Part shown: piece by piece, positions 10,518 through 19,735 of the stretch
Layout: each line of letters begins with the position of its first letter
Position numbering within the stretch: position 1 is the stretch's first letter
DNA from: Coemansia sp. RSA 922
Lineage: Eukaryota; Kickxellomycota; Kickxellomycetes; Kickxellales; Kickxellaceae
Reading direction: 5' to 3'
Assembly: GCA_027577415.1 (NCBI GenBank)
Contig: JANBQS010000027.1
Coordinates: forward strand, 1 to 55,071
Length of the DNA: 55,071 bases
Notes under the pieces: generated by a model
Told to the model about the DNA's origin: nothing
Database searches by the model: none
Seen by the model: only the letters and a program-made list of their open reading frames with translations
Program-made: the position numbers and the translations under genes

Positions 10518-12353
10518 ATGAAAATGATTGTTTCTCGTCTACTCTTTGCATTGGTAGCTGGTCTGTCAATTGCTGTGCTCGCTGATCCCGTAGGGGAAAT
10601 AACCAAGCGTACTGGTGCCTTGCTGTCAAGAAACGACTTGTCAACGACCTGTGAGGTAGTCATTGTTAATGAAAAGTTTGGACTTATTGCCGCTAGCTGT
10701 CTCATATACACCTCGCCTGGTGTCATTGATCCAGCTGTAAAGTACACTGTGGTTTACAACCAAGGAGGGGACTACGCCTACACAATGTCAGATGTGCAAA
10801 AGATTCTTCCTCATCCCAACTACAACCCAAACAACTTTGCCAACAACCTCGCTATTCTCACTCTATCTGATACTAACACAGCTCCATTTAGCAATCCAAT
10901 TGCTGATTGGCCTAGCGAGTGGCAAACTTTCTATTATGTTCAGCGCGCTGGTGCGCCTAACAAACACCCAACTTGGTCAAAGCCAAAGGTTGTGAGCGCT
11001 CAGAATAGCACCACTGATATTGCTCAATGCAAAACCAATTCGTTTATATACGGCCTCAACCAGTATGATTTTATTTGCAGCCCGCTCTCCCTACCCACTA
11101 CTGACGCTAATTGTGTAATGCCATATGGTGTAATATACCAGTATGATGGTACTCAAGCCGTTGTTGCCGCACTATTAAGTCACAGCGCCTCCCAGGGTAG
11201 CAGCGTGTTTTGTAGCACGTCCCCTGTGTACAACTACTACACGATTATTAACAATTATATCACTTGGATTCAGAATGCTGTTGGTACTGGCGTTAATGCT
11301 TACCATAGTCCCAATGCTGTTGGATACGTGCCAAGCTCGGACCCATTTTACCAAATGAAGCAGGAGGAGATTGTAGTCGTTGTAGCTCCTAATGTCCAAG
11401 TGCCAGCAGTAATAGGTATTCCTGCCGAACCAGCATTACCTGTGAAGCCAGTCGTTCCTCAGAGTATTATCATTAACGATGGCGATTCTGTCGCTCCAGT
11501 GACAGAGACTGTCACGTCTGTTCAAGTCGTTTCTATGCCCATTACTATTAGTACCATGGATATTACGTCTGAGACATCTACGACTACTACAACCGCAACG
11601 ACAACTTCTACCACCACGGCAACTACAGTTTCTGTAACGACTGTGACTCAGACGCAGATTTCTGTCATAACCGTCCCTGGCCTGGCTGGCAACGGAAACC
11701 AGTCTGTTGGAGTGAACATCGGCGTCAATGTGCCAACTGTTACAGTAGTTACAACCGCCACGTCCACCTCCACAATTACGGTCACAGCTCCACCGACAGC
11801 AGTCCCAGTGCCTGTCAATCCAGTTGTAGTCACAGGAAATGTGCCAGCGCCAGTCACTGTTACCGTCACAACTACCGCTGGTGCAAGCCTTCCTATTCCG
11901 GCTACAATTACCACGACAACCACTGCTATATCGTATGTGGCTGGAGCTGTGGGCGTCACTATCATTCCGATTACTCAGTGGATGCCCACGACAGAAACAT
12001 CCGTGAGCACCGTCACAAGCACCGTCACTTCCTTGTTGCCAGTTACGATTACAGCCAACCCTAAGCCGACAGAACCTGCTCCTTCTGCCACTCCCACTAC
12101 CTTGCCATCTGAAGTCGATGAACCGGTGCTAAACGTTGCAGCCATTATTGCCATTGTCTTGCTTTCTCTGCTGGCAATCGCAGCGGTAGCCTTCTTCATT
12201 ATCAGAAAGAAGAAGAAAAGACAGAACCGTGCCCAGGTAGAGACTAACACTTCTCGTGTTCGCGAGTGGTTCTTCTTTGGAAGAAACCAGAACCGTGAAT
12301 CATTCCGCGGACCTTCACGCATGTCTGAAGTACCTCCTCCTTCGTACAGATGA
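10518..12353 (+). CDS. surface protein 1: inactive trypsin-fold ectodomain, Thr-rich stalk, TM helix, PPxY tail
   Basis: The product has 611 residues; ATG 10524 is an alternative start that matches the N-termini of paralogues 2 and 3. Order: signal peptide (to about residue 22), S1 trypsin-like domain (about 35-260), Thr/Ser/Val-rich mucin-like stalk (about 315-530), TM helix (about 538-562) and a 49-residue basic tail. The fold is shown by AASC in place of TAAHC, FANNLAIL in place of NDIALL, and a final VYNYYTIINNYITWI that matches the trypsin C-terminal helix. The catalytic His reads Ser, Asp reads Asn, and the GDSGGP loop reads CVMPYG, so proteolysis is very unlikely. The tail has SRVREWFFF and ends PPPSYR, a PPxY motif of the kind bound by WW domains such as those of Rsp5/NEDD4 ligases. 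It is likely a cell-surface adhesin or receptor. Confidence 0.85.
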   Translation: MKMIVSRLLFALVAGLSIAVLADPVGEITKRTGALLSRNDLSTTCEVVIVNEKFGLIAASCLIYTSPGVIDPAVKYTVVYNQGGDYAYTMSDVQKILPHPNYNPNNFANNLAILTLSDTNTAPFSNPIADWPSEWQTFYYVQRAGAPNKHPTWSKPKVVSAQNSTTDIAQCKTNSFIYGLNQYDFICSPLSLPTTDANCVMPYGVIYQYDGTQAVVAALLSHSASQGSSVFCSTSPVYNYYTIINNYITWIQNAVGTGVNAYHSPNAVGYVPSSDPFYQMKQEEIVVVVAPNVQVPAVIGIPAEPALPVKPVVPQSIIINDGDSVAPVTETVTSVQVVSMPITISTMDITSETSTTTTTATTTSTTTATTVSVTTVTQTQISVITVPGLAGNGNQSVGVNIGVNVPTVTVVTTATSTSTITVTAPPTAVPVPVNPVVVTGNVPAPVTVTVTTTAGASLPIPATITTTTTAISYVAGAVGVTIIPITQWMPTTETSVSTVTSTVTSLLPVTITANPKPTEPAPSATPTTLPSEVDEPVLNVAAIIAIVLLSLLAIAAVAFFIIRKKKKRQNRAQVETNTSRVREWFFFGRNQNRESFRGPSRMSEVPPPSYR

Positions 12354-12751
12354 GTAGCTAGAATAGAGCTACTATCTTCAATATATTTCTTTTCTCAACT
12401 TTCCTCAATCTAATCAATTCGAAATTTACACAAATAGGATTGTCAAGCCAAATTGGTGAATACCTTGGCATTTAAACACCGTCTATTAGTAGTACTCATT
12501 TGCCAAAAGACTTGCTGAAAGACATGTGTCTACTTTTCCTATTGTCAAAGGCGAGTACAAATGGTTTCAATGACAACGTGCTTCTTTTAAGCTCTGAAAA
12601 GGTGCTTTTGACAAGACGATTTCTTTTACAAAAGAATAAAAAAAAGCCTGATCTACTACTAAAAAAGAACACGATTTTTTTTTGAGCCCAAAGTTTTCTA
12701 CTCTTGCATCTATTTTATTGTATTTTGTTTGTATTATATTATTTTCTTAGA
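12354..12751. other. intergenic spacer upstream of surface gene 2
   Basis: No supported gene. A CTTTTGACAAG...TTTCTTT...CAAAAGAA block near 12600-12640 has a close counterpart upstream of gene 3 at about 14090-14130, so promoter sequence was duplicated with the genes. Confidence 0.55.
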
Positions 12752-13834
12752 ATGCTTGTTTCTCGCTTATTTATCACATTGATAGCTGGTCTGTCAACTG
12801 CGGTTTATGCTCAAGAGGTTGTCGTTGGTCAAGTTATAGGAGTGTTTCTCGAGCCTGGAGTACTCCGTGATAAGGGAGTACCAGCCCCATTAGAAGTAGC
12901 TCCACTACCTGTAATGCCTGCAAAACCAGTCATTCCTCAGAACATTATTATTAACAATGGTGACCCTGTCGCTCCGGTTATAGTGACTGTCACATCAATC
13001 CAAACTGTTTCTGTACCCACTACTATTAGTACCATTTCTACAGCGTCTGAGACATCAACAACTACTACCACAGCAACAACAACTTCTACCACCACGGCAA
13101 CTACAGTTTCTGTGACAACGGTGACTCAAACGCAAGTTTCTATTATAACCATTGCTGGTCCCGCACCCAATGGAAACCAGTCAGTCGGAGTAAATATCGG
13201 CATTAATGGACCAGCTGCTGTTACCGTTGTATCAACAGCAACGTCTACCTCTACTGTCACGGTCACAGTTCAGCCAACAGCAGTCCCAGTGCCTGTCAAT
13301 CCAGTTGTAGTCACAGGAAATGTTCCAGCGCCAGTCACTGTTACCGTCACAACAACCGCTGGTGCAAGCCTTCCTATTCCGGCTACAATTACCACAACAA
13401 CGACGGTCGTGTCTGTCGTAGCAGGGGCTGCTGGTGTCTCTATTGTTCCAATTACTCAGTGGATGCCCACGACAGAAACATCCGTGAGCACTGTCACAAG
13501 CACCGTCACTTCCTTGTTGCCAATTACAATTACAGCCAACCCTAAGCCGACAGAAGCTGCTCCTTCTGCCACTCCCACTACCTTGCCATCTGAAGTCGAT
13601 GAACCGGTGCTAAACGTTGCAGCCATTATTGCCATTGTCTTGCTTTCTCTGCTGGCAATCGCAGCGGTAGCCTTCTTCATTATCAGAAAGAAGAAGAAAA
13701 GACAGAACCGCGCCCAGGTAGAGACTAACGCTTCTCGTGTTCGCGAGTGGTTCTTCTTTGGAAGAAACCAGAACCGCGAGTCATTCCGTGGCCCCTCGCG
13801 TATGTCTGAATTACATCCGCCGTCGTACAGATGA
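12752..13834 (+). CDS. surface protein 2: stalk/TM/tail paralogue lacking the trypsin domain
   Basis: The product has 360 residues from ATG 12752; an in-frame ATG at 12704 would only extend into a non-coding leader. After the signal peptide (about 1-19, ending VYA-QE) there is a short linker and then, at PVIPQNIIINNGD, the protein joins sequence homologous to surface protein 1. It keeps the mucin-like stalk, TM helix, SRVREWFFFGRN tail and PPSY ending. The whole trypsin-like domain is absent, yet the frame is clean and the leader intact, so this is a functional short form and not a broken copy. DNA over the stalk core and the TM/tail is nearly identical to gene 1, while flanking and inter-block parts differ, suggesting gene conversion. 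Confidence 0.85.
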   Translation: MLVSRLFITLIAGLSTAVYAQEVVVGQVIGVFLEPGVLRDKGVPAPLEVAPLPVMPAKPVIPQNIIINNGDPVAPVIVTVTSIQTVSVPTTISTISTASETSTTTTTATTTSTTTATTVSVTTVTQTQVSIITIAGPAPNGNQSVGVNIGINGPAAVTVVSTATSTSTVTVTVQPTAVPVPVNPVVVTGNVPAPVTVTVTTTAGASLPIPATITTTTTVVSVVAGAAGVSIVPITQWMPTTETSVSTVTSTVTSLLPITITANPKPTEAAPSATPTTLPSEVDEPVLNVAAIIAIVLLSLLAIAAVAFFIIRKKKKRQNRAQVETNASRVREWFFFGRNQNRESFRGPSRMSELHPPSYR

Positions 13835-14228
13835 GGGACTGATGCCTTTTTATTATTTTTAATTGTTTTTATTTTCTACACATACCAATATCTTTTAAAC
13901 ACACAAGATTTGCTGGTGGCCTTAGCACTGGCTGGAGGCATAAAAACACGCCCACTTGAATAAACATTGTCAAAGGACACACTGCCTAGCATGAGTTTTC
14001 TTTACGTGTTGCTTGTAAAAAGGACTACTGGCTATTTTATTTCAAAGACGGTGTGTCATCCTTTTCGAAACCTTTGTCCAAAGGATGAGCCTTTTGACAA
14101 GGTGGTTTCTTTGGCAAAAGAAAGAAAAAGTGAGACCAATTGAATAATGTTCTTCTTGTGAGCTGAGCACTTTCAACTCTTTATTCAACTTGTTTATTAC
14201 TTTTATTTATTTTCATTACTCTTTTGAG
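13835..14228. other. intergenic spacer upstream of surface gene 3
   Basis: No gene is seen. It contains repeated TTTGTCCAAAGG, CTTTTGACAAGG and GGCAAAAG elements (14060-14125), resembling the gene 2 upstream spacer. Confidence 0.5.
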
Positions 14229-15263
14229 ATGATTGTACTTCGTTTATTTGTTGGGTTGATAGCCGGTCTGTCAACTTTGGTTAATGCCCAGGTTCCATAT
14301 GTTCGTGTTGGTGGTGTAGTCGGACTACCTGATTTGAGTTTGGATCTCAACGTAGGTGTTCCTTATGTCCCCCCGCCAAGTGATGTGGTGCCTTATAATG
14401 GAGCTGATTTAGACCCACTTACAGAGACCATTACTATTACTGGCACGTCCACTATTCCAGTCACTAGTACATTTAGCTCAACAACGAGTACCACGTCTAG
14501 CACTACAACGACTACTACAACCACCTTAATTAGTACGGCAACTACGACAGCAATGAGCACAGTGACGCAAACAACAGTGTCGTTTGTGTTTATCACAATC
14601 CCAGGAGCAAATGGAAATCAGAACGTCGGGGTTGGAGTGAGTGTCAATCTCCCAACCGTGACAGTGACGTCTACTACAACTACGGTTGCAATGGCGACTG
14701 TCACTGTTACGGCTCCGGGAGCACCGCCTGTCAATCCAGTCGTTGTCCCAGGCAATGTACCTGCCCCAGCGACCGTCACACTCACAACGACTGTGGGCGC
14801 TGGAGTGCCAGCCCAGGCGACTATCACTGCCACTACTACAGTTGTGTCTGTTGTAGGAGCAGCTGGCGGTGTCTCTATCATTCCAGTTACGCAGTTCATG
14901 CCTACTACGACTACGACAACCAGCACCACTACCAGCACTATTACGTCATTACTGCCCATCACCATTACGGCCAATCCTGTGCCAACACAAGCTGTTCCTT
15001 CCAGTATACCTGTTACTCTACCATCTGAAGATGACAAACCGGCGCTAAACATTGCAGCAATAATTGCTATTGTCGTGCTCTCTCTATTGGCAATTGCAGC
15101 AGTAGCCTTCATTATTAGAAGAAAGAGAAAGAAGAGCCGCACTCAGGTGGAAACAGAAACTTCCCGTGTGCGCGAGTGGTTCTTCTTTGAAAGAAATCAG
15201 AACCGCGAATCATTCCGTGGGCCTTCGCGTATGTCTGAACTGGCTCCACCATCGTATAGGTAG
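14229..15263 (+). CDS. surface protein 3: short mucin-like stalk/TM/PPxY paralogue
   Basis: The product has 344 residues from ATG 14229, chosen because it aligns with the MIVxRLFxxLIAGLS signal peptide of the neighbours. There is no trypsin-like domain. A Pro-rich linker of about 50 residues leads into a Thr-rich stalk expected to be heavily O-glycosylated, then a TM helix (about 272-294) and a basic tail with SRVREWFFFERNQN and a final PPSYR. It is more diverged in DNA from genes 1 and 2 than they are from each other, so it is an older duplicate. Domain-less forms 2 and 3 lie together between full-length forms. Confidence 0.85.
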   Translation: MIVLRLFVGLIAGLSTLVNAQVPYVRVGGVVGLPDLSLDLNVGVPYVPPPSDVVPYNGADLDPLTETITITGTSTIPVTSTFSSTTSTTSSTTTTTTTTLISTATTTAMSTVTQTTVSFVFITIPGANGNQNVGVGVSVNLPTVTVTSTTTTVAMATVTVTAPGAPPVNPVVVPGNVPAPATVTLTTTVGAGVPAQATITATTTVVSVVGAAGGVSIIPVTQFMPTTTTTTSTTTSTITSLLPITITANPVPTQAVPSSIPVTLPSEDDKPALNIAAIIAIVVLSLLAIAAVAFIIRRKRKKSRTQVETETSRVREWFFFERNQNRESFRGPSRMSELAPPSYR

Positions 15264-15653
15264 ACACACTTTAGGGAGTATCTTTTGGCTTGCACATTTT
15301 TCTTTTAGGAAATACATCCTTTTAAATCTTTAAACAAATTTTCTTAGTGTCTTGCCAAAAAGAAACGAGCGGAGCCAACGTGCTCTTTAGCTAAAAGTAA
15401 TCTTTTGCACAAGCCAACCGCCAAAGACATTTTTTTCCTTTTGAGCTCTACTTTTAAAGATGCCTTGGCACCTTTTAAGAATGAATGGAAGCAGCTTTTG
15501 TTCTAGAGAGCAACGAAATTGGAAGGGTGCTTTCTCTCAGCTCTATTCCTTTCCTTCATCCACACCTTCTACGTTTTTTTGTCTATATTCAATTTTAAAG
15601 CACATTTTTTACATTACTACTATTGTTGCTGGTCAGCAATTCTCTTTACTTCG
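15264..15653. other. intergenic spacer upstream of surface gene 4
   Basis: No supported gene; in-frame ATGs at 15460 and 15519 only open leader sequence. GCCAAAAAG, GCTAAAAG and CTTTTG elements recur here as in the neighbouring spacers. Confidence 0.45.
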
Positions 15654-17183
15654 ATGGGAGCGCGGAGATACCTATTATCGTTTTTAGTTGGTTTGCATGT
15701 TACACTCGCAGCAGCAGCGGATGCAGCAGAAGCAAACAAGTCGGTCCTTGGGCAGGTGGGGCAGTACAAGAACGCCTTGCTGTTTGCAAATGGAAAGCAA
15801 ACAACCTGTAGTATTGCCGTAGCTACAGAAAGCTACGGATTAGTTGCTGCCAATTGCCTGACATTCAGCTCGGGTACCACAGTGGACATGGCTCCCAAGT
15901 ACCAAGTGGCAATATCTGGCGACCAGAAGGCAGTATTTGGCACATTTGACATTTCCAAAGTCACAGTTCATCCAAAGTATGATACTGCTACGCTAGCCAA
16001 CAACCTCGCCATCGTGTACTTTGATGCCAGCAGCAAGGGCAAATTCACAAACCTTATCGCTGATTGGCCGGCAGAGTGGAAAAGCTACTATTTTGTGCGC
16101 CAGACTCCAACCAATTCCACCACGCCCGGTTGGAATTCGCCATTGGTTGCTGTGACTGATGCCACTGCTGACTCTGGCAATTGCGCCAAGTTATCTAGCT
16201 TGTACAGCAAGTACCAGAAGGACCTTATTTGCACCCAAGTGACTGCGCCCACCTATGCCATCAAAGGCTGTGTAGCTCCATTTGGGTCAATGTATGGTGT
16301 GGGCTCCATAAATGTGGCATTAGGAGCACTTTTCAGTCACAGCGCAACCAGTGGAGGCGAAGGACTATGCAGTAAGGGTCAAGTTTACTCCTATTATATT
16401 ATTTTGCGCAATTATCTAGCGTGGGTTTCCAAAGAAGTTGGGAACCCAGTTTCAGTTCTTCATGGCCCCGACAACACGTATACCGCTCAGACTAATGCGG
16501 ATTATGCCATGGGAACGACCCAAGCTAGCAACACTATCACAGACAGTGCTACCTCGAGTGCAACAACCACAAGCACAACCACGTCGACTTCTACTACCAA
16601 CAGTGCGTCAAATAATTCGGCGGCAGCAACCATTGCACTAGTCGCTTCTTTAATCACGGCAACTCTTACACAATCAGCTACAACTGTGACCATCACAGCG
16701 CCAGTTTCTACCTTGGTTACCACTGTTACTACAACCTCCGTGTCCACGTCGGTGCTTACAGTGACGCCTGTTCCTTCCGTCGTGTTTGTCACACTTCCAC
16801 CTGTGATCCAGACTGTTGTGTCTACCGTGACAAGTACCGTAACCAATGTCGTCACAAGCGTTATAGCATTCACAGATGTACAGCCAACCTCGAGTGTTAC
16901 TCCGACTTTGCCACCACAGCCGTCCATCAATCCTACTTCTTCAGGAAGCAAGCTCTCTGGAGCTGCCATTGCCGCCATAGTCATTGGGCTGTTGCTTTTG
17001 ACGGCTCTATTGGCATTTTTGTACATCAGAAGAAAGAGAAAGCAGCGCCAAGACGGACACGCTTACGCAGAGGAGTATGATTCAGGGCTCTCCCGTGTGC
17101 GCAAGTGGCTGTTTGAAAGAGGAGACGGCCCGCCAAGAGGCAGCAGCCCGCCATTGATCGCTCATGACTCTCAACACTATTAG
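15654..17183 (+). CDS. surface protein 4: inactive trypsin-fold ectodomain, Thr-rich stalk, TM helix
   Basis: The product has 509 residues from ATG 15654, where the signal peptide MGARRYLLSFLVGLHV begins. The trypsin-like domain (about 35-265) shows GLVAANCL in place of TAAHC, LANNLAIVYF in place of the NDIALL strand, and CVAPFGSMYG in place of GDSGGP. All three catalytic residues are therefore gone while cysteines and framework strands remain. A Ser/Thr-rich stalk (about 285-430), a TM helix (about 437-460) and a basic tail with LSRVRKWLFERG follow. The C-terminus ends HDSQHY with no PPxY, unlike genes 1-3 and 6. Expected at the plasma membrane with the domain facing the wall; the ligand is unknown. 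Confidence 0.85.
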   Translation: MGARRYLLSFLVGLHVTLAAAADAAEANKSVLGQVGQYKNALLFANGKQTTCSIAVATESYGLVAANCLTFSSGTTVDMAPKYQVAISGDQKAVFGTFDISKVTVHPKYDTATLANNLAIVYFDASSKGKFTNLIADWPAEWKSYYFVRQTPTNSTTPGWNSPLVAVTDATADSGNCAKLSSLYSKYQKDLICTQVTAPTYAIKGCVAPFGSMYGVGSINVALGALFSHSATSGGEGLCSKGQVYSYYIILRNYLAWVSKEVGNPVSVLHGPDNTYTAQTNADYAMGTTQASNTITDSATSSATTTSTTTSTSTTNSASNNSAAATIALVASLITATLTQSATTVTITAPVSTLVTTVTTTSVSTSVLTVTPVPSVVFVTLPPVIQTVVSTVTSTVTNVVTSVIAFTDVQPTSSVTPTLPPQPSINPTSSGSKLSGAAIAAIVIGLLLLTALLAFLYIRRKRKQRQDGHAYAEEYDSGLSRVRKWLFERGDGPPRGSSPPLIAHDSQHY

Positions 17184-17598
17184 CTTTTAAATTGATTTAC
17201 TAGCTTTGCTTTTTTTTCAACATACGTAGACCATGCACTCTTTTTACACTTTCTTTTTAGCTTATTTTAAACAAAGAAACTTGTTCATTTTCCTTTTTAC
17301 TTTATAGCCTAAAGCAAACATGTGCCAAGCAGTGAATGCTAAAAGGGCGGGCCTTTACACATTTTTAACAAGCAAAGGCACCAAGACTTGGCCAAGAAAT
17401 CCCTGGCTCTACATTTTTTTGCAGTGAGCTCTGGTCGGGAAATAAATTGACAGGAATATAAGCACAGAGTGTTTGGTTGATTCGCCACTTTTTTCTTTCT
17501 CATACCAAGCTCAATTTCTATTATTCTTATATTTTACGACTTTTAACCAGCACATACAACCTCGCTCTACATACACTAAACTCAAGGACTCGTCTATT
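17184..17598. other. intergenic spacer upstream of surface gene 5
   Basis: No gene is seen. It is an AT-rich spacer with GCTAAAAGGG, GCCTTTAC and AGCAAAGGCACC elements near 17337-17385 and a C/T/A-rich leader. Confidence 0.45.
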
Positions 17599-19377
17599 AT
17601 GCGCAAGTATTTTGTAGGCTTGCTGGCGTCTTGCCTGGTCGGCCTTGCGCTTTGTCAAGATGTGCCAATTTTAGATACTCACCTCGGTGTGTTTCAGAGT
17701 ATGAGTGCAGTACTGCTGCTCGATGGAGGAGACACTACGTGTAGCGTGGTGGTGGCCAACGAGGCATATGGATTAGTGGCGGCCAATTGCATTTCACCCG
17801 ATGACACTTGGGAATCGGGTAAGCCCAAGAAGTACCAAGTTGCAATTTCGCAGATTGGTGACAAACATAATCTCACATTAGATATTAACAAGATTACTGT
17901 ACACCCAGCCTACGATGCAAACACGTTTGCCAATAATCTGGCTATTGTTTATTTTGAGTCCAACGGGATAGAACCATTCCAAACCGCCGTTGCAGACTGG
18001 CCGCAAGATTGGGATGGGCATTACTTTGTTTATCATCGATTGTCTAGCAATGGTCCTGTTGTTTTTGAAAAGCCAATTATCTATGACGTTGCCACATCTG
18101 ATAGTATAGGTAATGATTGCTCGGCAAATTCCAAAGTGTACGCTCTCAATTCTGGTGATTTCGTGTGTAGCACACTGACTACTACATGGCATGGGAATTC
18201 CAGCTGCGAGGCGCCGTTCAATATGATGTATGGAAGATTAGGCCAGCAATCAGCTGTAGCAGCGATATACAGTCACAGCGCTATTCCAGGCACCAAGGCA
18301 TTTTGTGGTGGTAGTAAAGTATACAACTACTATACCCTCTTGCAGCATTATATGAGCTGGATCTCGACAACAACTGAAAGACAAGTGGCATTTCTACACC
18401 ACCTACACAATGGGTACACGCCGCATATGGTCCCTGACTATGCTATGAAAATCCCTGTCAATAATGGAACGATTGAAGGCGTGGAAGTGCTTGAAGGATA
18501 CACCAATGAGCTTGCCATATATGGCGATGACGCTGAGGCCCACCTACAGCCGATTATATCTATGCTGGCTGGTTTAATGGGATTTGGCCAGTCGCCTACA
18601 ACTACAGCGACATCGGGACCACCTGATTACATGGGTGGTCGTCCTAACTTTCTGCCTCAGGAGACAGTGGCACTGATGAGCATTCAGACAACGACCATAG
18701 TGTCAGTAGACACGACTGTTGCTACTAGTGTGGTAACAGCCGTCGCGACAACTATATTGACGACCACATCGACAGCTTCTGTGACGACCACATCGACAGC
18801 CTCTGTGACGACCACGTTGACAACCTCATCGACTACTTCACCAATAATTGTAGCGATATCAACACCTACGGATACGACCACGACTACAGCTACAGCTACA
18901 GCTACTGTTACTTTCTCTTCAGTGCAAACAGTGGCTGCGCAGCCAACAACGGTATTTATTACACTGCCACCAGCGACCCAGAGTGTACTCATGACTACTA
19001 CCAACACTGTGACGAGCAATGGTACGATTACAATGTCTGCAACCATTACAGTCAGTGAGACGCTTGCTGGTCAATCGTTCATATCGCTGGAGGGGCAGAG
19101 CAGGCCGTCTACTTTGAATATTGAAGACAAGAGAACAACAGGCTTGATTGTGGCAGTTGCTCTTTTGCTTGCAATACTGGTAGGCTTATTGCTATTCTAC
19201 GTTATTAGGAGGCGGAGGCAGAAGGCCATGGGAGATGGAGGCAACGGGATATCGCGTGTGCGTAGGTGGTGGCTATTTGGCGGAGGTGCCAATAATGAGG
19301 ATTCATACAATCCTAGCGAATATGCACGCAGCTATAGCCAGGAGTCGCAGCCCATGAGCAGGCCTTTGGCGTACTAA
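17599..19377 (+). CDS. surface protein 5: inactive trypsin-fold ectodomain, Thr-rich stalk, TM helix
   Basis: The product has 592 residues from ATG 17599 (signal peptide about 1-20, ending ALC-QD). The trypsin-like domain (about 28-265) carries GLVAANCI, FANNLAIVYF and CEAPFNMMYG at the positions of the catalytic His, Asp and Ser motifs, so it is a pseudoprotease like its neighbours. The stalk (about 360-500) contains short exact repeats of TTTSTASV coded near 18765-18815. A TM helix (about 528-550) precedes a tail with ISRVRRWWLFGG; the end is RPLAY, without PPxY. It is the longest stalk region after gene 1, with an extra acidic spacer between ectodomain and stalk. Confidence 0.85.
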   Translation: MRKYFVGLLASCLVGLALCQDVPILDTHLGVFQSMSAVLLLDGGDTTCSVVVANEAYGLVAANCISPDDTWESGKPKKYQVAISQIGDKHNLTLDINKITVHPAYDANTFANNLAIVYFESNGIEPFQTAVADWPQDWDGHYFVYHRLSSNGPVVFEKPIIYDVATSDSIGNDCSANSKVYALNSGDFVCSTLTTTWHGNSSCEAPFNMMYGRLGQQSAVAAIYSHSAIPGTKAFCGGSKVYNYYTLLQHYMSWISTTTERQVAFLHHLHNGYTPHMVPDYAMKIPVNNGTIEGVEVLEGYTNELAIYGDDAEAHLQPIISMLAGLMGFGQSPTTTATSGPPDYMGGRPNFLPQETVALMSIQTTTIVSVDTTVATSVVTAVATTILTTTSTASVTTTSTASVTTTLTTSSTTSPIIVAISTPTDTTTTTATATATVTFSSVQTVAAQPTTVFITLPPATQSVLMTTTNTVTSNGTITMSATITVSETLAGQSFISLEGQSRPSTLNIEDKRTTGLIVAVALLLAILVGLLLFYVIRRRRQKAMGDGGNGISRVRRWWLFGGGANNEDSYNPSEYARSYSQESQPMSRPLAY

Positions 19378-19735
19378 GTTTTCTCTTTTTCTCTTTTCTT
19401 TTTTCTCAATCACGCTTTTGCCTTTAAAGGCTAAAAGAGCTTTTTTCTTTTTTTCTTTGTCTTTTAACCATCACGATTTGTCTTTTGCTTAATGTCAAAA
19501 AGAACTAAAGGCGCTTTACTAGTGAAGCCTTTTGTCATGCTCACGTTTTCTTTTTCTTTTTCTTTTTGCACAAATAAGCGAGATGTGATGAAGAAAGAAC
19601 TATTCCCCCCTCTCTTGCTCTTTACTATTTTTTTAAAGTATTTATTTGCTATCCTCCTGCACACACCTGCATTTTTTTGATTACACGTTATATTTTTTTA
19701 TATCTCACATTGTCTAGCATAAATTATTTATTATT
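19378..19735. other. intergenic spacer upstream of surface gene 6
   Basis: No supported gene. It is rich in TTTTC tracts and CTTTTG/CAAAAG elements (GCCTTTAAAGGC at 19420-19431 is a 12-bp palindrome). Confidence 0.5.
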
